A stretch of DNA of 64,000 nt from Hydractinia symbiolongicarpus (lineage: Eukaryota; Cnidaria; Hydrozoa; Anthoathecata; Hydractiniidae). Made by a program: the position numbers and the translations under genes. This document shows, piece after piece, positions 32,248 through 44,100 of the stretch. Each line of letters starts with the position of its first letter. The first letter of the stretch is position 1. The DNA lies in the NCBI RefSeq assembly GCF_029227915.1, contig NC_079875.1:4776001-4840000 (forward strand), given 5' to 3'. The notes beneath the pieces are model-generated. The model made no database searches and was not told where the DNA came from. It was given only the letters and a program-made list of their open reading frames with translations.

Positions 32248-32949
32248 TTATTCTATGAGCAACTGTATGGTAATTCCTACAAATGATACGTTCTTATCAT
32301 GATGATGTTCATCCGTCAACATAATATTAAGGCGTTCATTTGAACCTTTCAACGGAAGGTATACAGGATTATCAAAACTCCATCTCACCTCATCTCCCCA
32401 AGCAGTAAGCTCTTTGATAGGGAGTATTGCAAGTATCTTTGACTTTTTTCCATCAACCAGGCAATAATCTTCATCGATTTGGTATCAAGTGAGTCTAAGC
32501 CTCTGGTGGACATCACTCTTGTAGAAGCTGTCATGATCGCCAGCTGTGAACATTGACTTTGTATTAAAATTATATCTCATAAGATCCGTCAATAATTTAT
32601 CAACTATCGCAACGTATCCCTTGCTAATCCTTACTTTACAGACTCCATTCCTGAGTACGAAAAGTTTGATTCTCCCTCCCGCATGGTCGTTGACTATCGT
32701 CGCGAGATCCTCGATTCTATAAAGGCCTTTCTCGATCGTGATGAGGGTTTCAAAATCTCCTACTGTAAAGTCCCCATCATTGGTCGATCCGGGCGTCGCT
32801 TTATAAATCTTAATATCATTATTTTTTTCGAAAAGGTTCAACCACGTAGCGCGGATACTGATGGATGTTAGCGCTATTCTTGTGCCTTCACTAAGATATT
32901 CATCAAAGACTATTGGTTCTTTAATATATCTAATATAGAGTTCCTTCAT
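32248..32949 (-). pseudogene. Polinton putative minor virion protein, one TGA stop
   Basis: A 233-codon minus-strand frame interrupted by a single in-frame TGA at 32485-32487. Beta-rich segments (IALTSISIRATWLNL, FETLITIEKGLYRIEDLA near residue 65-85, NPVYLPLKGS and VSFVGITIQLLIE near the end) resemble the conserved late protein of cnidarian Polintons thought to be a minor capsid or fibre component. That assignment is by pattern only. Confidence 0.6.
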
Positions 32950-32965
32950 GTTTCTTTAAAGAAAG

Positions 32966-34053
32966 ATGAATATCTATTCGTATAATCCTACAGCAAAGTA
33001 CAAGTCCAACAGAGGCGGGTGACCTCTCGGTATAACTAACTTGGAGTATCAGGACCTCTACGTGTCTAGGACTCAGCACATTTCCGTGGCCTTCCCACAG
33101 TTCACAAAGTATCCCATCAAAATTCCAACTAATCTGTTAAACGATCCCGTGAGTGTAAATTGGGAAGGGCGAGCCTTAGACTATTGGAACATACAGGTGA
33201 ATTTTGCTTGTCATTGCGCGACAACGGCGTTGGGGATCTCTGCCAAGCACATGAGTGGCTCCGTACCCATCGTTAACTCTATCTTTAAATTTCACGTGTA
33301 CTACCACATGAGACGTATCCTAGCGAGAATGAAGGTACCCATGCCATACGAAGGAGGCTTTTCCCAGTACGAGAACCCTTACTCCACCTCGGGGTACGCG
33401 CGAGTATGCCGTGAGTATGGTGCGGATCCCAACGCTTTGTACAAGTTCAAAGCAGTCATGTCGTCACTCACCAATGGCTGTTGTTGGCCGCAGGTTGATG
33501 GAGATTTGGCCAAATTCATCATCCCGACAAGTCAAGGTCTGACAAAATTGAGCGAAAGTTTTCGCGTCTATGTTATCTTATTGCTAGGATCCCAAGCGAG
33601 TGCCAAGGCTTCAATCCTAGGCTCTAACGCCGATAACTGTACAGCAAGGCAAATATTATTGCAGATATTCGAGGCCATGGTTCAACGCGACGAGAGCGTA
33701 GGTCAAGTATCACCGAGTTTCAAAAGGTGTTACAGTACGCTCGAACTCCAGTAAATTTCGCCGTCATGCCCAGCGTCTACATGCTTCCTTCAAACATGGA
33801 TCTTCGCATTGGAAAAATTGTGGGGTATAATAACAACGTTCTAATAGCTCCCCCTAACATAGGTGTAGGTGTGAGGCTAGATCTGAATACCAAAGCTGTC
33901 AAGAATGAGGCATCCTTCACTACACCTCATAGACAACATATCAAGAAAACCACGCCTGATACCAAGGAAGCCCAATGGCAGCACGAGGATACCAAGGCCA
34001 CCGTTATCACGTTGGGAGTAGGACTGATACTCGCATATATTTGGTGGAAGTAA
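32966..34053 (+). pseudogene. Polinton conserved protein, TGA stop and frameshift
   Basis: ATG at 32966 (MNIYSYNPT), then an in-frame TGA at 33020-33022. A long open stretch runs to about 33690 (ISVAFPQFTKYPIKIP, CREYGADPNALYKFKAVMS) and a shift leads to the last frame ending at 34053 (TPVNFAVMPSVYMLPSNMDL and a C-terminal membrane helix VITLGVGLILAYIWW). It would be about 360 residues if intact. A structural protein is plausible from its place among capsid genes. Its exact role is not recognised. Confidence 0.6.
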
Positions 34054-34093
34054 GTCTAATTTGTTGATCAACAAATTGGAGTAAGGACAAATC

Positions 34094-35340
34094 TCAGTGC
34101 GATTTGACTTTACTCCTCCTCCTCCTGTTACCTATAGACGCAACAACTATACCCACAGCTCCCGCAATCGCTAAATAGATGTGCTTTGCCACAAATTCCA
34201 CCACTTTAGCGGCTACCCGGAAGAAAAACGTCACGATGGTACCAATAATGCCGGGTAATGCGGCCCCTGCCTTCCCTCCTAGATATTTTAAAAATTTCCC
34301 GAGTCTCTCCAATTGTTTTTGAACGAAACCTTTGCTACCACCACTTCCTCCTGCGCCAGCTCCTACTTCCCCACTACCACCCGTGAGCGCCAGGACCAGG
34401 GTTGATATCAGTAAGCCCACGGCTGAGACGATGTTGGCAATCGTTATACCCTGCTCTTTGAACAAAATGGTCAATTTCTCCCGTAAGAATGTGTCGTCTC
34501 CAGCTATTTTTATCAATGTATCTTTGATATTTTTCAGTTGGTTGTGGATACTAGAGGATAGTAAACCATGTTCTTCTATTGCCGCCTTTCGATCATCCTT
34601 TAGCTTTTCACGATCTTCCTTGGCCTTATCGAGGTCCTTATCCCTGTTTCTCTGATATGTCGGACCCAGACTTCTTCGCCTCAAGCCTCTTAATCTTGTC
34701 CTCTGCCTTTGAAAGCTCGCCATCGTAGTAACCTCTTACTTTTCACATTATTCAAGTCGTCGTGGAGCGTTCTAACATAAAAATAAAGCTTTCTTCTTTC
34801 ACGTTCGTCGAAGGCTTCGGTGGAGGAAGTATCTTCCATCAAACTCTTAGTTTCATCAAGCACGTTCTCGATTATTGGCAACATCTCGATGTCTTCGGGG
34901 TTGTCCTCGATAGTATCAATATTATTCAAGAGTCCCTGCGCCATCTTTTTACTAACTTTATGTGGTGTGGTATAGTCAGTAAACCCCAGAGATTGCAACC
35001 TACCAACACCTAAGCGTTCCTTTATCACTCCAACTGTCCTCAACTCACCATTCTTTTTAGTGAGTTCTATCCCATTATAAATAAGATGGTTCCCATCCAT
35101 TTCAAAGTCATCATAATGTCTCGCGAGTGTTTGACTGAGCTCCTCACTAAGAGCTTCGTATAAGCTATCAACCTTTGATGTTAGTAGTTCATGCCTTGCC
35201 GTGTCGGTGAGGCCACCTCGTGAAGGTGTTGCGGGCTTTATGATATCCTCGGGTCGAAGGATCTCGCTCTCACTGCTGAACTCCTCGGGTTCGTCTTGAA
35301 TATCCCTCTCATCCGTAAAATCATATCCCGGATTATCCAT
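34094..35340 (-). pseudogene. Polinton coiled-coil/membrane protein, frameshifted
   Basis: The N-terminal frame starts at 35340 (MDNPGYDFTDERDIQDEPEE, acidic, then helical) and runs to about 34740. The C-terminal frame (up to 34723 and down to 34094) has a charged helix (DKAKEDREKLKDDRKAAIEE), a hydrophobic segment (IVSAVGLLISTLVLALTGG), a Gly-rich linker, more hydrophobic helices and a basic tail RRRRSK. A short coiled-coil stretch between them is in the third frame, so at least two shifts occurred. Likely a virion or membrane-remodelling protein. Confidence 0.6.
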
Positions 35341-35375
35341 AGTTTATTTCAACGTCTAAATACTATTAATAAAGA

Positions 35376-36636
35376 ATGTCTGTTTTTGGATCGAAATTAG
35401 ACCCTCATAGGGAGGTGAGGGCTAGGATGGCAATGAAGGGTAAGAGGCAGCGGGTTAAAGTGAGTCATGTACCGTCCACGATTGGCCAAAATGAGGATCT
35501 CTATGTGGACGTACCGAACATGGGGCAGAACGACGTAATTTTCCCCGGCTCAATAAAGTTGCTTTTCGACTTGGAATTGACTGGTACAAACACCAAACGA
35601 ACTATCGTTAGCAATATCGGCAAAGCTCTGGTACAGGGCTTACGGATTACGCTGAATGCTAACGAAATACGAAACATACAAGATTTTAACATACTATGAG
35701 TGTATCGAGATTTGTGGCTGCCAAAATTTGATAGGGACAACAACCTAATTTTAAAAGGCATCAATCCTAACGATGGAACGATTAGGAGCCTCCAAGTCAA
35801 AGCCAGTGATCACGTCGGGAACAATGAAAAAAAGCGATCGCTGAAGCCTATGGTAACACCTTTTGTATTCCTATCGGCAAACTTTTTGAGCTCACTCGTG
35901 ATCTCCCATTCTATCAAGCAGGCTTACACGATAGGTTTACAGTTTGTGATCCATTTCGCACCGTACGGTGACGTGATAAAGGACTCCGGAACACCAGCCT
36001 CAGGGTCTATGGCGGCAAAAGCAGCCGATGCTTCCTACAAGATCAGCAACATATGTCTAGAATTTGATAAAGTGATAAATGAAGAATTGGCAAGTGCGAT
36101 GATGAGCCGTTATTCCCGGCTTGCTTTGCCATACGAGCGTGTATTAAGGAGTAAAGTGGTGACAATGAAAAAGTCTGATACGAGTTAAAACTTGCAAATT
36201 GACACCCCCGCGAAATCCTTGGTTGGCATATTAATATTATTTCAGGACCCTGCAGTGGTTAAGGCATATGCTGATAATGATGAAAAATTCTACAACCCCA
36301 AGATCGAGAAAATCTCGATCACTATCGAGAGTGAACCTAATCAATTATATAGCCACGCGATGATGCCTAAGGATCATATGGAACAGGTAGAGGGGCTCTT
36401 CGGATCGCATGATAGCATAGTGACCATTGGCCAATATCTATCGGAGAGGTATGGGTTATTTGTCGATTTCAGAGCAACTGACGACGCTAACCTCCACGGA
36501 AGCGGGCGGCCCCTACAAAGGTTGAGCGACGGGATTACCTTGCATATCAGCAAGAAGGCAGATGGTGCTATGCATACTTGCTCCAGGATGCACAATTGAA
36601 CGTCCTAGATGGTAGGTTTCATTCTATTGAGTATTA
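35376..36636 (+). pseudogene. Polinton major capsid protein (double jelly-roll), broken
   Basis: One reading frame from ATG 35376 is interrupted by TGA at 35697-35699 and TAA at 36186-36188. A frameshift near 36560 puts the last about 20 residues (LLQDAQLNVLDGR) in another frame ending at TAA 36634-36636. Characteristic capsid segments are YVDVPNMGQNDVIFPGS near the start, VTPFVFLSANFLSS in the middle, and YGLFVDFRATDDANLHGSG near the end, the last typical of cnidarian Polinton capsid proteins. It would be about 420 residues intact. It forms the icosahedral shell in related elements. Upstream spacing to the opposite-strand gene is 35 nt. Confidence 0.85.
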
Positions 36637-36692
36637 AGACCAAATATTCAGTATCACGCGTTATTCTATGGCCCATAAACTATAGAATAAAG

Positions 36693-37088
36693 ATGGCAAG
36701 TCTCGCGATTATGGCTGGCGGGGCGCTTATTAACGCGCTCGCATTTAGCGGATCAAACTATCTCTTCTCCAAAATCTCAGGGCGTGGCGAAGAAGAGCGG
36801 AAGCGGCACGATTTAGGGGTTGAGAAATTACAAGCAGCACAAGCCCAATGGGTACGTGACAGACAGGCAAAAATAGATTGGTACAATAGACGACGGGAGG
36901 AACAGCGGGAGGCAGGGCAAAGTCTCAAAGAGCTAAACGAAAATATGAGACAGTATATTGCAATGATTGAGAAGGCTCCAAAGCTCTCTGATTTTTACAC
37001 ACCTTCAAAACAGCAACAAGACGGTGAGCTTTTTTTCGTCGTGGGATCCTTGGCCCTCCTCGGTTTTGTAGCGTACAAATACATGTAA
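36693..37088 (+). CDS. Polinton small membrane-associated protein
   Basis: Intact 131-residue frame. N-terminal Ala-rich helix LAIMAGGALINALAFSGSNY, a long charged helix (RKRHDLGVEKLQAAQAQWVR) and a C-terminal membrane helix (LFFVVGSLALLGFVAYKYM) after a conserved-looking LSDFYTPS. It lies between capsid and integrase genes, as in other cnidarian Polintons. The function is unknown. Confidence 0.7.
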   Translation: MASLAIMAGGALINALAFSGSNYLFSKISGRGEEERKRHDLGVEKLQAAQAQWVRDRQAKIDWYNRRREEQREAGQSLKELNENMRQYIAMIEKAPKLSDFYTPSKQQQDGELFFVVGSLALLGFVAYKYM

Positions 37089-37106
37089 TGCAGATATGTA
37101 ATAAAC

Positions 37107-38099
37107 ATGTCAAAGCATATTGTTACAAACGATGAGGCTGAAAAATTAAGCAGCATCTATTACCAACCAGAAAATCTATGGACTGGACGAAAAGCAATCA
37201 AATTGCTCAGCGAGCAGAGTAGTCTCTCAAGTAAGAAAGTTATACACTGGCTATCTCGTCAGTAGCTCTGGTTAAGACATATCAAAGGGCCAAAGCGTAT
37301 CAATTACCCTCATTTCACTGTTACGAGACCCAATAAGATGCACCAGTTTGATCTCTTATACATGCCACATAATAAAGTGTATGGTAATACGTACAAATAT
37401 ATACTCACGGGTATTGACGTGGCTTCACGGTATAAGGTCGCGAGGCTCCTGAGAACGAAAACGGCTCGTGAGGTAGCCGACAAAATCAAGGACATATACA
37501 AAGCCGGCCCCCTCCGCTTCACCGTCGACGGTTGAAGGGAGTTCAGATCGGATGTAACGAAGTTCTTGGAAGGTAAAGGTGTCGAGATTAAACGGGCAAC
37601 CACCAAGTATCACCATACATTCACAGCATTTGTCGAAAGCTACAACAAAGTACTCGCACAAAAGCTCTTCAAGCCTCAAGATACGCAGAAATTGGCTTCT
37701 GATGAAACTAGTACCACATGGGTCAAACAGTTGTACACTATTGTAAAAAACATGAACAACACCAAGACCGCGATTATTGGTATGAAACCTTCATCTGCCA
37801 TCAAGGTTAATGATGTGCCACTTGCAAAAAGCGAGGAATATCCTGAGTAAAACCCATTATTAGAAGACGGGCTCTACCTCTACCTCCTGCAACCCGGAGA
37901 GGAACATGGGGATCAAAAAAGACGCGCGACTGATGCCTGGTGGAGCAAGAAAACGTACAGCTTGGATCGTATCGTAACCGGTGGTACTCGTCTTCTATAC
38001 TACTTGGCAGATGGGCCTGATCGATCTTTCGTATCAGAGGAATTAATGCTAATACCAGAGGATGTAGAACTACCTCCCGAGCATGTGAAAGATTGGTAA
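37107..38099 (+). pseudogene. Polinton retroviral-type integrase, three in-frame stops
   Basis: 330-codon frame with TAG 37263-37265, TGA 37533-37535 and TAA 37848-37850 and no frameshift. The rve core is recognisable: first catalytic Asp in HQFDLLYM, second in FTVDG immediately before the TGA, third Glu in HTFTAFVESYNK. The usual DNGSEF context of the second Asp is altered. The C-terminal chromatin/DNA-binding region (LLYYLADGPDRSFVSEE) is retained. The enzyme would join the element ends to target DNA; this copy cannot make it. Confidence 0.88.
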
Positions 38100-38134
38100 T
38101 TTTGTGTGTTATGAACACACAGAACATATACACA

Positions 38135-38834
38135 TTATGACATATCGATATCATATAACCCTTCGAATAACTCGCGCGTGGCATCGTTGGGCAAACTAAA
38201 ATGATTCCGCCATATCATCCCTGAATCTATTCCATGTATGTACGGCGTTGGGATCGTCATATATTGGATGTCTCTCGATCATATTAGGATACATATCCCT
38301 TAGTGTACGGAGCTGACAACGAATAATATAGTGAGGATGTTGGCCCTTTTTTCCACATTCATTAGGATAGTTCTTGTCAATAACACATATCACATTATCA
38401 TACGGATAACCATTAGGAACATATCGATCACGAAGCTCCGCATTTTCCAATGTTCGTAGATCGAGTTGTTTCTCTCGATCTTGAAGATCATCGTTAAGCA
38501 TCGCTAGAGCTTGACGATGTTCTTCGATTTCGTTTTGTAATTTTTCCACACCTCTTTTAGTTAGCCATTTCATAATCTCAATAGCTTTTGTTTTTCTAGA
38601 TCTATGTATAATCTCCAATGCATCATCCAGGGTTACGAAAGCATCGTCTCTGGTTACTTCCTTGGGGGGTGCGTTAGACGCACCCCCTGTTATATCATGA
38701 CGAGACGTGGTTTTTACGTCTCTGTATGTCGCCTTTATATCAAAAATACCCAGAAATCTTCCCAAATCAGCACGCTTAAACATGGGTTGACCCTGATTGT
38801 TTAATAATATCTCAATGGTAGAGGTAAGTGACAT
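38135..38834 (-). pseudogene. BRO/MSV199-like protein, slipped near the C-terminus
   Basis: Frame from ATG 38834 with an N-terminal BRO/MSV199-type DNA-binding region (MFKRADLGRFLGIFDIKATY), a linker, a coiled coil (EKLQNEIEEHRQALAMLNDD) and a C-terminal domain (YPYDNVICVIDKNYPNECG). It stops at 38196 right after a TTTT run. A one-base shift there opens about 17 more residues to a stop at 38135. BRO-family proteins occur in large DNA viruses and some Polintons. A role in DNA binding or host regulation is inferred. Confidence 0.75.
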
Positions 38835-38840
38835 TTTATT

Positions 38841-38981
38841 TTAAATAATGGTTCCAACCAGGGTCACAATGAGTAGGACGGTTATGAAAAAATACTTGGT
38901 ATTCCTTTCCCTTTCTAATACATCCCTTAGCTCTTCATCAAAAGCCTCCAGTTGAGATTCCAGATAAGGTATTTTGTCCAT
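38841..38981 (-). CDS. small tail-anchored Polinton protein (start uncertain)
   Basis: Too short for most gene callers. From Met 38981 it has a coiled-coil-like helix (LESQLEAFDEELRDVLERER) and a C-terminal membrane helix (YFFITVLLIVTLVGTII) ending at 38841, just 6 nt from the BRO gene start. The open frame extends about 15 codons upstream without an ATG, so the original start may be lost. Confidence 0.5.
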   Translation of the reverse strand: MDKIPYLESQLEAFDEELRDVLERERNTKYFFITVLLIVTLVGTII

Positions 38982-39069
38982 CTCTTCGTAGCAGGCCTTC
39001 AGCTGTTGTTTTAATGTTCTGATGTATGTAATTTATTCTAGAACAGTCCAAGCCCTGGGATGGTCCAAC

Positions 39070-39631
39070 CTAATATACGCACGCGCACGCGTGCTTAGAC
39101 TTTTTCAGTTGATTCTTGATCACTCCCCAGTTGTTAGTTATGTTTGTCTCTTCATCGATTAATTTTAAATCACTCCTTTCGTGCGGATACCAGAGGAATA
39201 ACTGCTTCTTTTGTCTCCTCAAATTTTTAGGCAAAGCTGTGTATGATTGTGTGAGAAGCCAAAGGCTATGTTTTCTATGTCTACCAGATACCGCGGGCTC
39301 TAACAGGGGTTGCCTTCGTTTATCCAATGATTCATTGGCAATAACGTCATCAATAATAAATAATATTTCTTCACCTGCCAGCAGAGACGATAGTTTCTCG
39401 ATCCATTCAAATAACTGATCACCTGGCTCAATTAGAGATACATAAGGATCTTTCCAAAGCGATGGTCTATCAAGATAAGTTGCATTCCATCGGAGACTAG
39501 GGCAGAGTATAACAATATTGTGAAAATGGTGTCGGTATTCATGCTCAATCAAGCCCAGGACTCTGCGTTTTCCCACAGTTTGTGGAACCTATAAATATCG
39601 CTGTATGGGGTTGTAAAACAATATCTCGCAT
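39070..39631 (-). pseudogene. Polinton packaging ATPase (FtsK/HerA, A32-like), one frameshift
   Basis: ATG at 39631 opens a frame with Walker A GSTNCGKT. A one-base shift just after it (about 39575) moves the rest into the frame 39576-39070. That frame contains NIVILCPSLRWN, Walker B EEILFIIDDV and LWLLTQSYTALPKNLRRQ. It would be about 187 residues and otherwise complete. In related elements it pumps DNA into capsids. Confidence 0.88.
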
Positions 39632-39677
39632 TTATTCTTTATGTATACCACGTGATATACATGAAACTTGTAGGTGC

Positions 39678-39929
39678 TTACTTGGGTTTTGGGACGATAG
39701 AAGCAGGTAACCAACCCTTGCTAACTGCCATCTCACGACTTCCTCTTTCAGCTGTAAAATAGGCCACCATCTTCATGACGTCACTGGTATCCAGCCTAGT
39801 ACTAGGACTCGAGATCCCAAGGAACCTTTTACCAACCATAGCATATGCAAATGTGAACCCGAGGTCCACGACTGTTTCATAGATCATATCGATGATTTCC
39901 TTCTGCTGAGGAGTTACGTTTGTAGACAT
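39678..39929 (-). CDS. Polinton small conserved protein with hydrophobic helix
   Basis: Intact 83 residues: KEIIDMIYETVVDLGFTFAY followed by GKRFLGISSPS and a basic C-terminus. Located between the ATPase and a single-pass membrane protein. Its function is unknown, but the same kind of protein sits beside the ATPase in other cnidarian Polintons. Confidence 0.6.
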   Translation of the reverse strand: MSTNVTPQQKEIIDMIYETVVDLGFTFAYAMVGKRFLGISSPSTRLDTSDVMKMVAYFTAERGSREMAVSKGWLPASIVPKPK

Positions 39930-39941
39930 GTTTATTATATC

Positions 39942-40205
39942 CTATTGCATCTTAAAAATATCAATATCGTGGTTCCTGGTAGGTTTTTGCTGAACCGCTG
40001 GTGCAGGCTGCTGGGTAACCGCGGATTTTTTACGAGTAAAATATAGAACACCTCCAATACATGCGAAGATAATAAGGCTTCCACCAATGTATACTTTACT
40101 TCCTGACTGTACAGAACTCACTCCAGAAGAGGTTTTGACTGGAGGTTGTACAGCACCCTCTTGTTGCCTTAGTTCTTCCTTCCTCTTCTTCATCAGTGCT
40201 GCCAA
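39942..40205 (-). CDS. Polinton single-pass membrane protein
   Basis: 87 residues from Met 40205: a charged start (MKKRKEELRQQEG), membrane helix VYIGGSLIIFACIGGVLYF and a basic, Pro/Gln-rich tail. An upstream stretch in the same frame (GRVAQGHKLAALM) suggests the original start lay further 5', beyond a frameshift near 40230. Confidence 0.6.
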   Translation of the reverse strand: MAALMKKRKEELRQQEGAVQPPVKTSSGVSSVQSGSKVYIGGSLIIFACIGGVLYFTRKKSAVTQQPAPAVQQKPTRNHDIDIFKMQ

Positions 40206-40324
40206 CTTGTGGCCTTGTGCTACTCTACCCTTGATGCTTCACTGGTTTAGTTATTACCCTCTCTTCTTGGGATTGAACTTCGCTTATTTTTTATAAGCCA
40301 CAGGGCTTATAAAAATCACTTCCC

Positions 40325-40582
40325 TTATTTGTTATATCCACCAAGATACCTTAATTTACTAATATGTGGAATCACTATTAAATCATATGCTTGTGGTGGA
40401 AATCGGTCTTCTGCCGGTGTTTGAATTTTCACAAGAGGTATTCTATTGGAATCACCATATATTGAGATCCAATCCGTATACGGCGCCTTTAGTCTGTTTT
40501 TATTTTTTGAATCTACTATCCTACTCCATTTATCAAAGAATTCACGATTGCCCATGCATATCTTTGATAGAGTATTCCCCAT
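40325..40582 (-). CDS. Polinton protein of unknown function (85 aa)
   Basis: Frame from ATG 40582 with APYTDWISIYGDSNRIPLVK and FPPQAYDLIVIPHISKL. It overlaps the 3' end of the next upstream gene by 41 nt in a different frame, as happens in compact viral genomes. No domain is recognised. Confidence 0.5.
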   Translation of the reverse strand: MGNTLSKICMGNREFFDKWSRIVDSKNKNRLKAPYTDWISIYGDSNRIPLVKIQTPAEDRFPPQAYDLIVIPHISKLRYLGGYNK

Positions 40583-41150
40583 TGTTTTCTTGTTCTATAT
40601 CAACCTTATTTTTATTCATTTTGGACTTTGAGAGCTGAGTATGATTGATCGTGTGCACCACAACGAGCAAAGGTTCCAGGAACTTACCAAAGGCTGTATA
40701 GATGAGGATTCCAAGATCAGCCATTGATTCTTTTATTATAGGGTCCCCCTCTAGATGCTTGCGTAGGGCCTCGGGATCATCTAAAGATACAAGGTTGCCG
40801 ATGGCTTTAGTATACATACTTATCGCATGGGTACTGAGAGCCAAGGCAGTCTTGGCTCTTTTCTCATGGAGGTCGCGTTCAACTACCTCGGCGTGTATTT
40901 TCTCGACTATTTCATCTGATACCTTATCGATGAAGCTATCGCTACATTTTTTAGATAAAAGATGTGGCTTGGTTTTTCGTATATTTTTCAGGATTTGGCG
41001 TTTGTCTATAGGTTGATCAGCAGCCTCTGCTGGAATATCGAAAATATCAACGAGATTTGACATCTTTATTATTACCCGTCTATATTTTAAATAACCGAGG
41101 ATGATTAAAATATATGGGAGCAATATAGCGATTAATAGCAATGCCTCCAT
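40542..41150 (-). CDS. Polinton conserved protein with N-terminal membrane helix
   Basis: 202 residues, intact. ATG 41150 lies 1 nt from the polymerase stop. The first 25 residues are a membrane helix (LLLIAILLPYILIILGYL). A second Met at about residue 30 starts a soluble part (SNLVDIFDIPAEAADQP) with several helices and a hydrophobic segment near the end. The two parts could once have been separate genes. The function is unknown. Confidence 0.6.
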   Translation of the reverse strand: MEALLLIAILLPYILIILGYLKYRRVIIKMSNLVDIFDIPAEAADQPIDKRQILKNIRKTKPHLLSKKCSDSFIDKVSDEIVEKIHAEVVERDLHEKRAKTALALSTHAISMYTKAIGNLVSLDDPEALRKHLEGDPIIKESMADLGILIYTAFGKFLEPLLVVVHTINHTQLSKSKMNKNKVDIEQENNGEYSIKDMHGQS

Positions 41151-41151
41151 T

Positions 41152-44100
41152 TTATTTCTCTTTTAACCGGTAATGACCTCTGGCTAATGTGGTGATCTGA
41201 TCCGCCTGAACGATCCTTTTGTCATCAGCTTTATTTAACGCTATTTTTGTTACTTCTTGCGTGTAAACATTATGACATCTATTCTGTATACAACGCCAAG
41301 TTTTGTTTTTGTCAATACCTTCATTCAGACATTGCTCGTAATCTTCGAAGGTTATACATTTCTTGGTGACGACTTTTTTTTTACACCCTTGGCTTTGCGA
41401 TCACCACCGTCTTTCGTGAGACTCTTGTATGCGTAGGCTTTGGGTCTCAGAGTTATAAAGGAAGTCATAATTTTGCCGCCTAATTCATCTTTCATGAGAC
41501 CCACAACTTTCTTGTTCTTCCCTATTGGCAGGGGTCTATTGTCATCCTTGTCATAAGCACTCGTGTCAAAACGTGCATCTACATCATCGGCAACATCCCG
41601 ATAAAAATCCTCCGTTCTTATGTGGTAAATGAAACTGTCCGTATCCATATAGCAAATCCACAGCTTACTACCATATTTGGGTTGCATATATAGTCAAAGT
41701 GGAACTCATACCATTTTTGACATATCAAGGATTGCCTGACCAATATAGACGAGCTTGTTCATTTTGATTCCCGTTCTGCCCATTTCAACACCCATGAGAT
41801 TCTTACTAAAGCATGTGCCGCTTTTAAAGTTTCGTTGCATGGTAAGCTTCGTATAGGCTGCTTCATTGGTACAGAGTTTGATATTCCGATGATTGCGGAT
41901 ACTTCCCATAGTTTTCCCAAAGACCGGGAGATTCATCAATTTGTAAAAGTCCTTTTTAAAATCATTTTTGGCGGCAGTTCTCAGCTTAGTGTTGTGATCT
42001 ATATAGTCCTGGAGCCAGGCACTATGTTGAAATTGGATAGCGCGGTGAACCTTTTTAAGCTCGAGCCCGTGTTTCAGGGCTTGATGTAAAGCCCCGATGT
42101 GCACCACGTATTTTCGCTTATTTTCAAGATTGGCTATTAACTTCTCTACTCTATATATAAACTTGCGCTCCGGTAGGAAGGGGAGCTCGTTGTGTTTGTC
42201 GTGGAGCTTTTTCGGGTAATCAACATCGACCTCCAATAGATAGCCGTGCTTTTTGTCAGATACCAGCTTCTCAATCTTCTTTTTATCGATTACTTCAATA
42301 TTAAACACCCATTTAAAACAATGAGTGGGTAGAGGCTGTTGCATCGTCCATCCATGTAGATTGTTGGCATCCAGATACTGAAGGTAACTTGACTCCTTAT
42401 CAGGATCATATTAATCCCCCATATTTTTGTTATTCGCTCTCGCATAGCGGTGCACAGCCTGGGTTATACCACCCCTTATAGCATATCAGGAGCATGTCAG
42501 GATCCGTCAGTAGCTCCAGCTTTACGACTGTGTACTTTAAGGCGGCTTTCCATGCTAAGCCGGGTGCGAAATAAAAATGGGCGGGATCAAGCCCATAGTT
42601 AGCATGGCACACTCCTCGGAAATTTTGGAATATATCTGTGAGTAGTAAAACGTCAGTAACTAAGTACGCATCATGATAGTCCCCCATGGTAGTTTCATGA
42701 TCTTTTGGATTGATGACATTCCACACTTTTTGAGCGTGCTCGTATTCTTCATCGCTAATCCCCTTCATGTTCAACTTGCTATAGAAAGCCTCCTTTGGAG
42801 GTAACTCAGTTTCCTCGAATCGTCGCCAGCCATCCATATACTCATAGGGATATACACCCTTCCTTCGCATGAGCTTAAAGGTGTCATCCTCACTGAAATA
42901 CCAACGGAGATTTTTGCACTGTTCATCATCGAGGTTGCTTGACAATTTTTCTAATGATGATGCCATGACTCGACAGCTGTCTATGAATCTGATCTCGATC
43001 TTCTTGTACGTTTCACCATCACCGTACCCCATGCCTGCGATTGCGATCTTGATTTTAACATTGAATGATATATATTTTTCCGTATTCTCCGCGATGCATC
43101 CAATATCCTGGGTGTCATATTTTTCGCCTAGCTTGCGAATAAACAAGTGCGCATCATAGCCACTTAAATTGTGAATTATCACGGGTACGTGATTAGGTAT
43201 CCTATACTTAAGATTACAATTATTATGTGCTGCTCCTCGATGCAACCCTGTATAGTGACAATGATCCCTAACCTTGCGATTTTCATCGCTGAACGGCTTC
43301 ATACATATATGGCATTTCTCCGCATCATCATATAAATTCTTCTGCATCTCAGTTAGTACCATCATAGGCTTCTGTGGGAAGGTAGCGTAGAGCCATTTTA
43401 CCTCATCCTCCAAGTGGTTGACAAAGCGGTTTACACAATTATCGTCCCTATATACTGTTAGGGGGTCCTGCACTTCTTCATATGCGAAAGTGGAGTATGT
43501 GACCCAACCGCATGGTACATGTTTGTTGAGCGTCTTAGTTTTTGTATCCCAAGCATTCTCTTTCACAGGTATCAACAAGCTTTCAAAGTCCGCATAGATG
43601 ACGAAGGGTACTTTAAATTGCTGTTGACCATTTTGGTAGTATAGCCATTTTTCCTTCTCGTTGGGCATCGTGATCTTTACCGCTTCGTTGTCCTTGCAGT
43701 AGGTATAGTGGTTATCTCGAGATTCTATCGTTTAGAACCCCTGCAGGCAAATCAGACAAAAGTGCATCTTCCTAGTATTCCTAGATATCTCACGACTTAA
43801 CAATCTCGAAAGATTTTTGATGGCTACGTAATGGTTTCTCTTCTCATCAGTTATTAGTAGCAGATTAACCTGAGTATCCCTTTCGTTAAAAGTCGATCGC
43901 CGTAAGATATTAAAGCTCTTACCCTTTACATAAAGAACGTTCACTCGGGATTGTTCCTTTCAAATTTGTTGATGTCCTTGATACTAGTAGGAAATTCAAT
44001 ACAATGTTATATCGCTCCTCATATTGTCGGAGCTTGCTGATACGTTCTGGATGAATACCAATATCTTCATTATGCAACGCTGCAATCACAGCCCACTTGA

